The position numbers were made by a program, and so were the translations under genes. Shown piece after piece: positions 14,800 through 28,600 of a DNA stretch of 64,000 nucleotides. The notes below the pieces were generated by a model that saw only the letters and a list, made by a program, of their open reading frames with translations, did no database searches and was not told the DNA's origin. The stretch lies in assembly GCF_027172205.1 (NCBI RefSeq), contig NC_070616.1, forward strand, positions 15,118,001 to 15,182,000. Direction: 5' to 3'. The stretch is from Podarcis raffonei (lineage: Eukaryota > Chordata > Lepidosauria > Squamata > Lacertidae). Within the stretch, counting starts at the first letter, position 1; every line of letters starts with the position of its first letter.

Positions 14800-16586
14800 A
14801 AAAGGCCCGGGCCGGGCTCCAGTGACTCTCTACCCTTCCCTTGAGTTCTTTCCATTCATTGTACCAATTGATGGTTTGGCGAATAGACCACACAGGTGAA
14901 GACAATTCAGGTGCCAAGTAGAAAATGCCAGGAGGCCCTTAATTTCCTGTAGATAACTTTGGGGTTACAGTCATATTCTCTCCCCCCCCCCAAAAAAGCA
15001 TTTCCTGCCTGAGTTCATGTCGTTCTCTAGCGCTCTGCAGAGAACGAAATGCAGACTGTTTGCAGGCACCTCTTTGGGAGCTGCTGCACCTTTAACCTCA
15101 GATACTAGACACTAAGAAAGAGAACTTTATAAGGCAAGACATTGTTTTTTCCTTCTAATGTTGCACTGATGAGATGCCATGAAAGTATGTTTTATGCATG
15201 AAATAGGGAAGAGTCACCCTGATGTCATCCGTCCCCCATCCCTCTTATGGGTGCTGCTGAATAGGGAACACCTGTGGCCCTCCATATGATGATGCTGTGC
15301 TTCTTGGTCCCCGTGAGCCTCAGCCATCATTGCCAAGTAAGGTCAAAGATGCAGAGAGTTGTCCAGCGACCTCTGAAGGGCTGCAGTTTCTCCATCCCTG
15401 CCTGCTCTTAAGGAACACAGACACAGCTCCCCAGCTTTTGGAGGGGGGGCAGATGCTGGCTAGAAAGAGAACTGGTTCCTCCACGTTGCATTGTTTGTGA
15501 GTGCAGAGGGGAGCTTCTGATGAGAGACTTGTGTTATTTTGGCCTTTACAAAATATAAAATGCAGAATCTTCATACTGGATACTGACATTAAAATTAGCT
15601 TTCTGCTAATTCCTCTTCCTCCGTCTTTTGTTTCAAGCCTCTTCCTTTGTGACTGTTTACAAACCCTAACCCTTGACTCAATGGCTGATACGCAGATTCT
15701 AACTAAGTTCGCTGTGCATGTTTACTCAAGGACAGGTCTTGGTGTGTTTCTATAATCCTAGATGCTTACTCCCAAGTAAGCCCCACTGAAAAGAATGGGA
15801 GTTACCTCTAAGTGGGCACGCATAGGATCAGCCTTCTCACAATCTGGTCCCCTCTATGATAGGGGCTACAATTCCCATTCCATGAAAGATTTCTAAAACA
15901 TGTGTTAAAGCCCACATTAGCTTGGGAATGCATATGGCATAGTCGTTTTAAACCGCTTTTAGTTAAACCGCTTCAAGTTTTGTCTCTTAATTCAAAGCCC
16001 TTTGTCATCTTTTAATTTTTTTTTAATGGCATTAATAATAGCTGCAGAATTCTCTACATTCATTACAATACTTGTGAACATAACCATCCACACAGATTCC
16101 TAAATGCACAGGACCTGATTCAGTTAAGTTCTGATTACAGCCCCATTGCTTTTCAGTGGAACACGGAGCTGGTCAGACCAGCTTTCAGTTCTTAGAAGGT
16201 AAGTCCCACTATGTTCAGTGGGACTTATTTTCAAGTAAGCTTAATTGCTGATTTAGTCGCAACTAACTTTAGCCAAATTGGGGCCATACCTTAATTATTA
16301 TAGAACTGTGTGTAAGTGTACCTATTGAAATGCTGAGTCACCACTAAATACATGAAGTTTTATTATACCTTCAGGTTGATACCTGAGGTGTGGGGAGCCC
16401 TACCCACCTCTGGTAGAATCCAGTATCACCAGATCTGCTTTTGAATGCAAGAAACACATCCTGGGAACCAAAGTAGGACACAGATGTGGCAGGTTTCTAC
16501 AACAGTCTTTCTAGGATCTGAGAGTAGCCTTTAGACTTCCTCAAAACAAATGTTGACCAAGCTGCAGACAGTCGCCTTAAGGTGCT
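14800..16586 (-). other. inferred 3' UTR of the NF2-like gene
   Basis: On the minus strand this follows the TGA at 16589-16587 and runs to AATAAA near 14.7 kb. It holds two old copies of a reptile repeat with the CAGTGGGACTTA motif (15757-15837 and 16115-16280). I found no conserved coding frame in it. Exact limits depend on the exon model and are inference. Confidence 0.35.
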
Positions 16587-16622
16587 TCAGATATAGATCA
16601 CGTCTGTTTTGTGTTGTTGTAC
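16587..16622 (-). CDS. NF2-like proposed terminal exon (11 codons)
   Basis: A strong pyrimidine tract and acceptor (TTTTCTATCTCCACTCAG) on the minus strand lead into GTACAACAACAC, read [11 protein letters not shown] and then TGA. The phase (0) fits the preceding exon, which ends ...IRKHIK. The downstream stretch has AATAAA signals. The C-terminal I-Y-I resembles a class II PDZ ligand. It occupies the place of the merlin exon that normally ends KSRVAFFEEL, which I could not find in the 14.7-19.6 kb region. Confidence 0.4.
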   Translation of the reverse strand, partial: VQQHKTDVIYI

Positions 16623-19600
16623 CTGAGTGGAGATAGAAAATAAAGTTATTTCAGCTTGAAAAAGCAGGTGTAGGACAGGATTTGGAACTGAAAAGACATA
16701 GAAACATTTTTGAAAGCCGCAGGTAATGTTATGTACACAGAGATAGCCACTGGATGGCTTTAAGGAAGGAATGGATGAGGGATGGAGAATCTGGGGACCT
16801 CTGGATGTTGTTGAACTCAAACTCCCATCACTCTTCAGGTGGCATGGCCAGTGTTTAAGGATGAAGGGAGCTGAAGGCCAGCAACATCTACAGCAAGCGT
16901 GGGAAGCCTTTGGCCATCCAGATGTTGCCGAACTACATCTACAAATTACAAGTGTGGCCAATTGCCAGGGAAGATGGGAGTTGTGGTTCAGCAACATCTG
17001 GAGTGCCAAAGGTTCCCTACAGTTGATCTCATGAAACCAACAAGTTTTCCATCCCTGGATTAGCCAAATCCATAGAGGACAGGCCTATCAATGGCTGTTA
17101 ACCACAAGAGCCACAGTAAGTGTTCAGAGGCAGTATACCTGAGTGCCCATGTGTTGGAACCACAAAAAGGGTGAGCCATGATCTTCAAGCCTGACACATG
17201 AGCACTCAGCAGCACCTGCCCAAAAGCTTTCATTGGAAATAGTGTCATACTCCATGGGAATTTGCACCCTGATTCTATGCACCAGGTTTTGTGTGAGGTC
17301 AAAATAGCACATAAGCAGCCCAAGAGAGCAGCTGGCAAAAAAGACACAATTTGAACCAGGAAGTGTAGAAGGTCGCCAAGCTCAGTTACCTTAATGTGCT
17401 TCCTTATTCCTGTGCCCACATTACTGGCAGCCAGGGCATCTGTCTCAAAAGAGGGTTTTTCTGCTGGCGTTCTGGGCAGAGAGCCGTTGGTCACGTTGAG
17501 CGGGCATGGCACAAAAGGCTGCTGCAGGCTGTCCAACAAGTCCACTTCAAAGGGGTTCATCCACAAAGGAGTCTTAGAAAAACAACACACACATTGGCCA
17601 TTAACATCCTGCTAAAATCAGGGTGCATCTATACTGCATCCATTTTGAACCATTTTAGTCTGTCTGATCCTCATGTCTCCCTGCTCAAAAAAAGACTTCA
17701 AGGAACTGTAGTTCCGTGAAGGCACCAAGCACTCCATTTTCTACAAAAGAGATGCTCAGCTCCTTCACAAGCAGGCTCAAACCCTGGAAAGTTTCTGCCA
17801 GTCAATGTAGATGCTACAGAGGTGGATGGACCAAGTATCTCACTCTGTATGGCAGCTTCCTGTGTTCAAAGAGTAGGGAAGCACAAACAGGAACCCAGGA
17901 ATCTGCCTTATACTGAGTATAAGACCTTTGGCCCATCTAGCTCTGCATTGTCTACACAGACTGGCAATGGCTCTCCAGGGTTTCAGACAAGTGAATTCCC
18001 ATCCATACCTAGAGACAATGGGGATTAAACCTGGGATCTTCTGCATGCAAAGCTGATGCTCTACCAGTGAGCTATGGACTTGTCCCTTTAACTTCTTCCC
18101 CCATATTCAAGGAGTCCATGGTTAGGTCTCAGCCAGGTCCTGCTAGGGACCAGGTTGGTGTCTTTCCCTGGAATACCACCCTCAAAAGCACTAAGTGCCA
18201 CAGAGAAGAGGCTGCAATATTAGTTCTCAGTATAAATGCAGCTGACATTACTAGATATGTAAAAGATACTTGGCACAAATTGACTCTGAGCATCTTAAGG
18301 CAGTATGCAGCAAGGTCTCAGGCGCTGCTCTCTGCAGTGCATCCCAGTCACTCTAAAAGCAAAGCTTTTAAAATGGTTAAAAAGAGCAGGGGAAGTGCAG
18401 GCGATTTGGGCCCCAGTGCAAACAAATTCTGGGATTAAGCCCCATAAGCTACCACCAAACTGTCCCTGGGGGCTCACTTAGCAGCAGCTCAAGAAAAATG
18501 CAGATAATAGCACTCACTGTCCCTGCTACATTACCAGCTCAGAGCTGGATTCTTCCACCTTCCCAGTGATTCCAGCTGGCGGACTGGTGAGCATGGCTTG
18601 GGGAGAGGGGCTAACCTTCGTGGGCTGGACCCCTTCATGTGCCAAGATTGGCCCACAGACCAGAGGTTTCCCAGCCTTGTGGTAACAAGTTACTGTGCTA
18701 TATTTTGCATACAATTTAATTATATTTTTAAATTTGTTTTTAATGCTGTGTTTTAATGCTGTAGCCTGCCCTGGGACCTTAGGGTGAAGGGCAGGTAATA
18801 AATAATAATAATAAAAAATAATCTTGCATTTCATTCCTTCCTGGTTTTACTGCTTTCTCTCACACACAATCCTATCTCTTAGAACCATGTCCACATCACG
18901 AACGACACTTTATAACAGGGGTATCCAACAGGTTTATTGCAATCTAGTGATTGATCGCGGGGTGATTGCGATCCAGTGATTGTGATCCCCCGATGGCCCC
19001 CCATTCCAAAAATATATTTAAAAAGCTCAACAACTTTGGGTCATCATCCCCTAAAAAAAAGATCAGCAACTTTGACAGGTAGATCACTACCAGTTGTTTT
19101 ATATTACAGATAGGTAGCCGTGTTGGTCTGCCATAGTCAAAACAAAAAATTTTTTTTCCTTCCAGTAGCACCTTAAAGACCAACTATGTTAGTTCTTGGT
19201 ATGAGCTTTCGTGTGCATGCACACGAAAGCTCATACCAAGAACTAACTTAGTTGGTCTTTAAGGTGCTACTGGAAGGAAAAATTTTTAGTTGTTTTATAG
19301 TGGGAGTAGATCGTAGTCTCTTGAAAGTTGGACACCCCTGCTTTATAAGATGCACAAAGTGGACTCTAGTCCACAAGACACAATTTGTTAAGGTGCCGCA
19401 AGACTCTTCTTGATTTTGCTGCAACAGGCTACCCCTCTGGAAATTAAGGATGCCTGAGCTGTTCCTGTTTTTGCCTGACATCCTGCTCGCTGCAGGCAGC
19501 TCACCACCATCACCACTGGCGACTGCCAAGCACCAGGCCCAAGAGACCTCTTGTCTCTTCCAGCACAAGCCTTTCCGTATTCATTAGAGAAATCTGGGAA

Positions 19601-22600
19601 ATAAAACGCTTGGCTGCAGTCCAACCTTGCACATCTTCCCCGAGGAACGGCCCAGCGACCCAAGGACTTCGCTCCAGTGCGAGAGGAAGCCTGCGTGTCT
19701 CTCTTCGACTTTCAGGGCGTGGATTTCGGACTTGAGTTCTTTCAGCCGATCCTCAAACTTCCTGCTCTTATCCAGGTAATCTAATCTGAGTGGTGGTGGA
19801 GGGGAATAGAAAAACACAAAAAGTTTAGGACTGCCTGCATCTGTCTGTTTGGTTGACAATATTTGGTAAGTAAAAGGGGAGGACAAAAGTCTGGAGAAAG
19901 TGCACTCCCACTCTTAAAATCATAAAGTTGGAAGGGACCCCAATGGTAATCTAGTCCAACCCCTGCAATTAATACTAATTGTTGTATCTCGGCTCCCAAA
20001 CGCCTTGGGAGTCTAACATTCCGGCTCCCAAACAATCGAAAACCAGACTTGAGTGTTTTGGAAGCCGAACGTTCAACAGGGCTTCCGCAGCTTCTGATTG
20101 GCTGCAGGAGCTTACTGCAGCCAATCAGAAGCCGCTCTTTGGAAGTTGAACATTTCGGAAGTCAAATGGACTTCCGGAATGGATTCTAATAAAATACAGG
20201 GCAGTCAGTTAAGCTGAATGTCAGAAGCTTCAGGGCAAACAAAGATGGAACTCCTTGACAAAGAGCATTGTGAAACTAGGGGATTCTCTGCCGCAAGATG
20301 TAGTGACAGCCACCAACTCTGACAGCTTCAAACAGGTGGGTAGACAAGTTCATGGAGGGGATATTGCTATCCAAGGCAACTAGACACAATGGCTGTGTTC
20401 TCCCGCCCCTGTTGGAGGCAGTATGCCTTCGAGTACCAGTTGCTGGGAATCACAAGTGGGGAGAGTGCTGCTGTTGCATTCAGGTGATGCTCACAAGCTT
20501 TCCTTTGGGACCCCTTTGGCCTGGTTGAGCTGATGCAGAGTGCTTCTGCTTCTGGTGGCAGCATCTTGATTGGGAGCTCAGAAAACCTCGCCTGCTGCCC
20601 TTGACGCTGACCCAGAAACTCCAGCAGGTGCAGAATGCCACGGCGAGGCTCCTTATGGGGTCCTTGCTGCAGGATCACATTCATCCAGTGCTTTACCAAC
20701 TGCACTGGCTCCCGGTGGAGTACAGGGTCAGGTGTAAGGTGCTGGTTTTGACCTTTAAAGCTCTATGCGGCCTAGGACTCACGTACCTATGGGACCACCT
20801 CTCCTGGTATGCCCCGCGGAGGACCTTAATGCCAACATTTTGGAGGTCCCAAGCCACAAGGTGGTTAGGTTGGTCTCAACTAGGGCCAGGGCCTTTTCAG
20901 TACTGGCCCCAACTTGGTGGAATGCTCTGTCACAAGAGACTAGGGCCCTGCGGGACTTGACATCTTTCCGCAGGGCCTGCAAGACAGAGCTGTTCCACCT
21001 GGCCTTTGGTTTGGACTCAGTCTGACCCTTATGTTTCCCTCCCCTTATGGTTTTGACTTTTAAAATGAGGCTGCATTTTAACCTGTATTTTAATTTTTTT
21101 TTCTTACTATGTTTTTACTGAAATGTTATTCGCGTTAGCCACCCTGAGCCTGGCTCTGGCCGGGGAGGGCAGGGTAAAAGTAAAATTTATTATTATTTAT
21201 TATAATTATTTTCGGTTCCTACCTCTCTCGCTCTATCTCCAAGGAAAGCCTCTTCAAGTCAATGTCCCTTAAATCCAGTTTTATGGGTACTTTGTCAGGG
21301 CAGGCATCCCTGGCATCAGCGGAGGAGGGCTGGGTGCCCTTGGCAGCATTCTGGTGACAAAACAGAGAGGAAGGGTTTGAAACATCATCTGAAACCCGGA
21401 AGGCTTTTAGACAGAACAGTTTTTAAGGAGCCAGTAGTGGTTATGGCATTCGACTAGGACCTGGGAGACCAGGGCTCAGGTCCCCACTCAGCCATGAAGT
21501 TCACTGGGTGACCTTGGTCCAGTCACAGTCTCTCAGCCTAACCTACCTCACAGGGTTGTGGTGGGGATTAAATGAGGAGGAGGTAGAACCATGGACCCCG
21601 CCTTGAGCTTCTTTGCAAAAAAGTTGAGATATAAATGCAATAAATAAAAATACACCGAGTGGGCACAGAACATCTTCTAGGAAAGACAGTCTTGGGTGAT
21701 GGAAATTCTGATTCAGACTCATAATGCCCCATCTGTGGCACTTGTGCCTGGAACCTGGTGCCAAGTCCAGGGAACCTGCCCAGGGGGACAATAAAAGCCA
21801 TTGCAGGCACCTTAGCAAACCCCACACTTCCCTACCAGGAGAAAGACTTACAGAAGGAGGATTGAGCTTGCCAACATCCTGGAGTTTCTGCCTGGCTTTT
21901 TCCTCTGCATTTCTGGCTTCCTGCAGGTCCTGTTTCAGATGTTCAGCTTCCTTAGCCCTGCCGAACAAGAACCACCACCATCAGTGCTCAAGCAACCCCA
22001 TAATGCTAAACTGATGCACTGGGAATTGCCACAGGCCTTACCTAATTTTCCATGCTTTTATTGATAAATATCCATAATTCTGTCAGCTGCCTAAGCAGTG
22101 CATAATTTGTATGAAATAATAATAATATCAAAATGCATATTTTATCACTAAGTTATTTAAGTACATATTTTATCTCAATGTATGCCTTTCTGGATATATT
22201 TTATTGAAAAACATGTGTTTTTAATGCATTTTGGTACATTTCTTGAAGCCAGGAAGAGAGTTGCAAAATTCAAAGAAGTGCAAAATCCAAAGGATAATGA
22301 CATTCCAATCCATATATTAGTCTGGGAGGTGAGAATTAGCACTATTCATTTTAAAAAAGCAGGCTGGGTCAGCTGAATTAATCCTGAGAAAGACATCGAG
22401 CTGAAAGAGAAAGTGGGAAAGAGTGCCACTCTTCCAACTTCCTCCTTCCTCTCTATGTACTTTTCAAGGGGACATCACAAACAAACCTGATCAAATCTGA
22501 AAGAAGGACTCAAGGAAATGCCCTCCAAAGACAGAAAAATGTGTTGGAGGCCATCCTAAGCAGCGTCCGGCCAGCCCCAGAAGCCCCAAAGCCCACTGAG

Positions 22601-25600
22601 CATCCCGCCCCAGCCCTCATCACCTTCGGTCCGATTCTTTTACCAGCTTCATGGCAATCAGTTCTGCCTCCCGCATTTTGTGCTCCATCAGAAGCTTCTC
22701 TTCCTTGGTTTTCAAGGCAGCCATCTCCAGGCGGTGACGCTCCTGTTCAGCCTCAGCGGCATTCTGGGCCAGGAGCTTGGCCTCCTCCTCAGCGATCTGG
22801 GCCTTCTCGGCTAAAAGCTCTGCCGCTGCCTCCGAACGGCGCTGAAGAGGGATTTTGTATTGAAAAGATAAAATGAACTCAATAATGACGAGAGACCTGG
22901 GCATTCGGGAGTCGCACTGGAACTGGAGCTGCTGGAGCCCACTAAACGCCCATAGCTGCTCCTCTGCCTGTTGGGCAATCGGCATGGTGATTGGGGGAAT
23001 CAGTGGTGGCAGACAGTGGACAACGATCACCCGCTCACCCCCCCCAAAAGGTCAATAGCTCATCGTGATCACCCAAAAAAAGCTCAACAACTTACGTTGA
23101 GCCACCAATTGTCCAGATTTTTACTTCTTGAAATATGGCAACCCTAGGCAATGCCATGGCAATGCTCACCAAAGCCTCATTGGCTTGCCGGGCCTTGTCT
23201 TCCACCTCAAAAAGGCGCCGCTCCAACTCCTCCTTCGCCCGCTCAGCCTCCTCCCGCAGCTGCTTCTCCCTGGCCAGGCGCTGGTGCTCCATCTGGGGAA
23301 ATAGGCAAGGCTGACCATGAGCAAAGCCGCTTCACAGGAACATTGTGCAGCCCCCGGAGCCAACAGCTACAATGCCCATCTTAATCTTGCCTCTCCCCTA
23401 CCAAACACTACATTGTTTATTCATTTATATACCGTCTGTATGCCAGAATGGATTCCATGCTATGAACTGTAATATATCATGAAAGCCTCCTTGCAAATAA
23501 GTCCACAAAAGGTGGTTGCCATATTTGACTTCTTTCAGTTTTTCTGTTCCAGTATTCTTCCAACCAAGATGGCCCGCGTGGTTCCCACCTGCTCATTTTA
23601 CCCTCCCAACCACCCTGTGAGGTAGGCAAAACAGAGAGAGAAAGAGAGAGGGGGGGTGGGCAGAGGGTGTGACCTTCTCACGGTCAACCAATGAGCTTTC
23701 CAGCCCAGGAAAGATCTCCACAAAGAGGCAGTGGGTAGAAGCTTTGTGACAACGTTTGAAGCAGATGTTCCCCCAAAAGCTCACCTTCTTCCTTGCTTTC
23801 TCCTCCCGAGCTTGCGCTTTCATTTGCTGGATCTCAATGGGGTCCACTCGCCTCCTCCTCATAAACAAGTCGTGGTTTCCGATGAACAGCTGCATGATCT
23901 GCGGGAAAGGAAGGCAAGTATAACCCTCGCTGGATCCGACCTCAACCAGCATCCTGATTTTCACAATGGCCAGCTGGAGATACATCTGGGAAGCTCACAA
24001 GCAGGGTGCAAATGCAACTGACTCCCCACCCCCCCATGTTGTGATCCCTGAACCACAGCCCACATGAGGAAAATACAGGCTGCCCCATTCAGTGGGCGAA
24101 CCTTAGCACCTCCTATTCTGGTCTGAAGAGGTTGCCTACCTGCCTTCCTCAGTCAGAGGATGAGTTTCCACTAACATCACCATCCCTCCCACATCATGAA
24201 AGCCAGGGCTTCCTTGCAGACAAGGGCCCTTCAAGATAGCAGAGCCAGCTCCTCCGAGGAAGTGCCGTTCCGGTTACAGGACAGGCTTTCCCAGCTTGCT
24301 CCAGGCTCCAGGTGGCCTCAACACTCTGCTGAGACAATGTCTCCCAAGCGCTCGGCTCGCAAGGCCCACTGGGAGCTGGCTGTGGTCCTGACGTTACCCA
24401 GCTCAGCAAGCCCAGAAGAATATAACGTAAAAGCATCAGAAGAGTCTGCTGGCCAAGGGCCCATCTACTCCAGCATCCTGTTCTCACAGGGACCAATCAG
24501 ATGCCCATTGTGGGAAGCCTAGAAGCAGGATTTGAGCACAAGAGCATTCTTCCCTCCTGTGGTTTCCAACAACTGGTATTCAGAAGCATGGCTGCCTCTG
24601 ACTGTAGAGCCAGAACATGGTTATCATAGCTAGCAGCCATCAATAGACCTCTCCTCCATGAATTTGTCTAATCTTTTAAAGCTGTCTAGGCTGGTGACCA
24701 TTATTGCCTCCTGTGGGAGCGAGTTCCATAGTTTAACTATGCACTGCATGAAGAAGAAACTGGTTTGACAGCTTTTGCTTCCCCTGTGAGACCCAACCCT
24801 AATGGCACACGATATCCTGTTGGTGGTTCTACAGCCCCGCCATTCAGAGGTGCTTGGAAGCTCAGTTGAGCTAAACTAGGGTTGCCATACGTTCGTAATT
24901 TCCTGGGCATAGCTGGGATTCAGTCATCGGAAACAGTGTCTGGGTGAAAACCTCAACAACTTTTGTGCCCATATTTTCACTTTTTGAAATATGGCAACCC
25001 TAACTAGAGATCCATTTAATTCCACATTTATTGGGTTTCCAACAGCCATCATCCTGATGCCCCAGGGAACTGCACAGGCAGGGCTCAAAGGTGATGGCAA
25101 TCCCATTAGACCTCACCATGCATGTAGTTCCTATTGCCCTAAGCTCTGACTAAAGCCGTGGTTCCCAACGTGGGGCACACAGGGGGAGCAATTTGATTTT
25201 TAAGGGGGGGTGCAATTTGAGAATGAGTTATTAACAGTAAATGGCCTTTTAGGCTTCCTCCACATGAATAGGTGTACACATTTTAAATAATAAGAATTAT
25301 ATGTCAATGGGGGGTGTCAGGTTTTTAGAGATGCTTAGGTAGGGCATGGGACGCGGGTGGCGCTGTGGGTTAAACCACAGAGCCTAGGACTTGCCGATCA
25401 GAAGGTCGGCAATTCGAATCCCTGCGACAGGATGAACTCCCGTTGCTCGGTCCCTGCTCCTGCCAACCTAGCAGCTCGAAAGCACCTCAGAGTACAAGTA
25501 GATAAATAGGTACTGCTCCGGCGGGAAGGTAAACGGCGTTTCCGTGTGCTGCTCTGGTTCTCCAGAAGCGGCTTAGTCATGCTGGCCAAATGACCCGGAA

Positions 25601-28600
25601 GCTGTACACCGGCTCCCTTGGCCAATAAAGCGAGATGAGCGCTGCAACCCCAGAGTCGGTCACGACTGGACCTAATGGACAGGGGTCCCTTTACCTTTAC
25701 CTAGGTAGAGCATGGCCAAAAAAAGGTTGTGAACCACTGAACTAAAGGATCCTGATGGGACAGCATGACAGAGGCATATGTGACCACATGCTTACAGACC
25801 AATTCTAAGCTCATGACTTCCCTGGTGAGCCTGAATTTATCTCTGTCCATCCCATCCTTCTATAGACACCAAGAGACCAGCTTCTGCCACTCTTACAGAG
25901 GGAACCACCCTGAAGGAGACAGCCAAAAGGAAACCCTCACCTGTTTGTTGACTTTTGGCTGTGAGGAGAAGAACTTAAAGACTTCAGCCTTCTTGTCAAT
26001 GGGCTTTATTGTGAGCTAGAGAGAGAGAGAGAGAGAGAGAGAGCAAAAGGATATACAAGTGATCTTCGTCACTTCATTCACATGCAAAGCCTTTATGTGA
26101 CTGAAGCACTGCTTTCCCATAATTAGATGCAAGTGGAATAATAAAAAGAGGGTCCACACAGCATTTACCATAGTGCGAGACCAGTAATTCCCAAAGTGGG
26201 GGGTACTGCCCCCGGCGGCTCAGTGGGGTTACCTGGGGGCACTAAGAGACAAGAGGGGGCTGAAGATGAGCCCCTCTGAACACACTGATCGCTTATTTAT
26301 GATTCACCAGAACGAAACACTTCCCTCGCTTCGTATTTGAAGTTTTACTTTTCTTACTACTTTCCAAGCTATTTCCATTGGTCACATTCGTTTGTACTGA
26401 TGATGCTGAGTTTTCACAAGCCACAAGATAGCTAATTATTGATAATAATAGCTACTGATTTTCTTAAATTTTTTGTTGCCATGCGTCTGTGGTAGGTGAA
26501 GGTTTGCACATGTTTGGTGAGTAGTTATATATAAATATTTCATGCTATAAAATTCCTTCACCCTTACGTCTTTGTTAGTCATGTGATAAGAATTTACTTC
26601 TACACCACCGGTTCATTACACAGGTGAGGGAACACCTTTTTAAATAAAACATGAGACCAAGAGACTAACAACAATCTCAGCATCCTATAGGGGAGGCATA
26701 GGCAAATTCAGCCCTCCAGATGTTTTGGGACTACAACTCCCATCATCCCTGACCACTGGTCCTGTTAGGTAGGGATGATGGGAGTTGTAGTCCCAAAACA
26801 TCTGGAGGGCCAAGTTTGCCTATGCCTGCTGTAGGGACCTGGTTTATTAAAACTATTGCAAAAATATCCCTAAAACCAGTGCATACCCCTAAACATTTTG
26901 TTAACCTTTGTACTTTTGTCCATTTACTGTATTTATTTCCCCCAATTTGAACTATAAAATGGTGGTTTTCTTGAGTCAAAATGAGAGTACCCCTAAACAG
27001 TTTTTTTTAGAAAAAAGCACTGCCTAAAATTATAGGCCAGCCCTGCTAACCAGCTGCTCAGCAGATCTTCTAGATAGAAAGACTGCCATGAGGCACGTTA
27101 GAAGAAAACTTATATACATAGCACACAAAGAGTTATAAACTTTAAAACATTGTTCTCCCTACATCAGGAAAGGTTGCAAGTCATGGGATGTAAAACACGT
27201 ATAGCTCCATACTGATATCTGCTCCCCCATAATTACTCTGGGGTGCCCCAAAGCATTTGCTCTCAGCTTTCGCACTTTAACCTCTGTTACCTTGACAGCC
27301 GTGCCTTCAGTAGGAGCTATTGAAATTTCAATCTCCTGTCTTACTTCCCTGTTCCCAAAACATGTCAAAGAGCTTCAAGGGGCGATCAACAACCCGGTGC
27401 TAACTCACACCAGGCATAGCCAAACCTCCTGAGGGACCATTTCGTTTTTGCCTCTCTGTGGTCAAATAAGGAGAGATGGAATGCAGCATATGAGAGCCAC
27501 AAAATGCCCCCAAAAATCAAGCCTAATGCATTCTACCTAAAAGGTTAAATGCAATTACTATTGCGAGAGTTAGGACAAAATCTTTATCTATATCCAATAT
27601 TCAATTGAATCACACAATTTTTACATCAGTCAGAAAGCGTAAAAATATTTTTTCATGCTATATTATTTGCTGAACTTTATTGTGTTATTACCTTCCTTAG
27701 TGGGTCATGCAAACCACTTTTCTGAATGATGCTTTTTCATAGGATAGGGTAGGGGGCTCTGAGGATGAGTTTATGGAACCAAGGGGACAGTGGCTGGAAA
27801 AAGTTGGGAAAACACTGCTCTAGACTATCCTGAAGTGCATATCCCCATAGCCGAGATCCTTCTATCAGTTGCCATACCTTCTCAGCTGTCGGTTAAGTTC
27901 TTGTGGAAAAGTGGAAAATTAAATGAATTTCATAGACAGAAGTGGAGCCAGAGCATAAAGGCAAAACCTGGCCTCCAGTTCTGCCACCCCTTAATAAGAC
28001 ACACCTACCTACCTCTTTCTCGCTGTAGGAAATGTTCCTGATGCTGCTCCATTCAAAAGATTTGTTTGGAGAGAAGCGGTTGTTGATGCTGTAGACATGG
28101 ATCCCTTTGGCATCGACGCCAAGCAGAAAGTCTGTACAATTCTTCTTTTGCTGCAGGAACAGATGTTGGAGGCAAATGTCCAGAGTGAAGAAAAAAATCT
28201 CTTTAGCCAAGGCTTGACTGATTCTCAGGCATCAATTCTCAGACACAGCCTGAGAATGGGCCAGGTAGGAGGCTGAAAGTTGGCTGCTGGAGCCTGAACC
28301 CAGATAGCAAACTAAGTGAGGCACCACACACAAAATTAGCAATCACACAAGTTGCTTCTTCAAAGAAATTGCTGGGGATTCCATCCAGATTAGGGCTGGG
28401 CCATGGGAGTGAATCAGGAGCCTAGAACTGGGAGTTAGAACTGAAGAAGCATCTAGATCAGAGCAGATCACAGGGAAACCAAGATTCAGTACAAAAGAGC
28501 ATGATGGAACACAAGTCACACCAGAGATCAGGTAGACCTGGTGGTTCAAGCAAGGCTCAGCGGCAAAGCCATCCCTTACAAGCTCCTTCCTACCCAATGG

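Noticed and set aside
14836-14955. A candidate NF2-like last exon after TTATCTACAG, reading EIKGLLAFSTWHLNC
   Set aside because: The acceptor and phase are possible, but the sequence has no merlin likeness and lies in the likely 3' UTR; the exon at 16622-16587 has a much stronger acceptor.
15000-15045. A minus-strand run reading SLQSARERHELRQE, reminiscent of merlin LTLQSAKSR
   Set aside because: The frame does not end soon after, the FFEEL end is absent, and the match is too short to support an exon.
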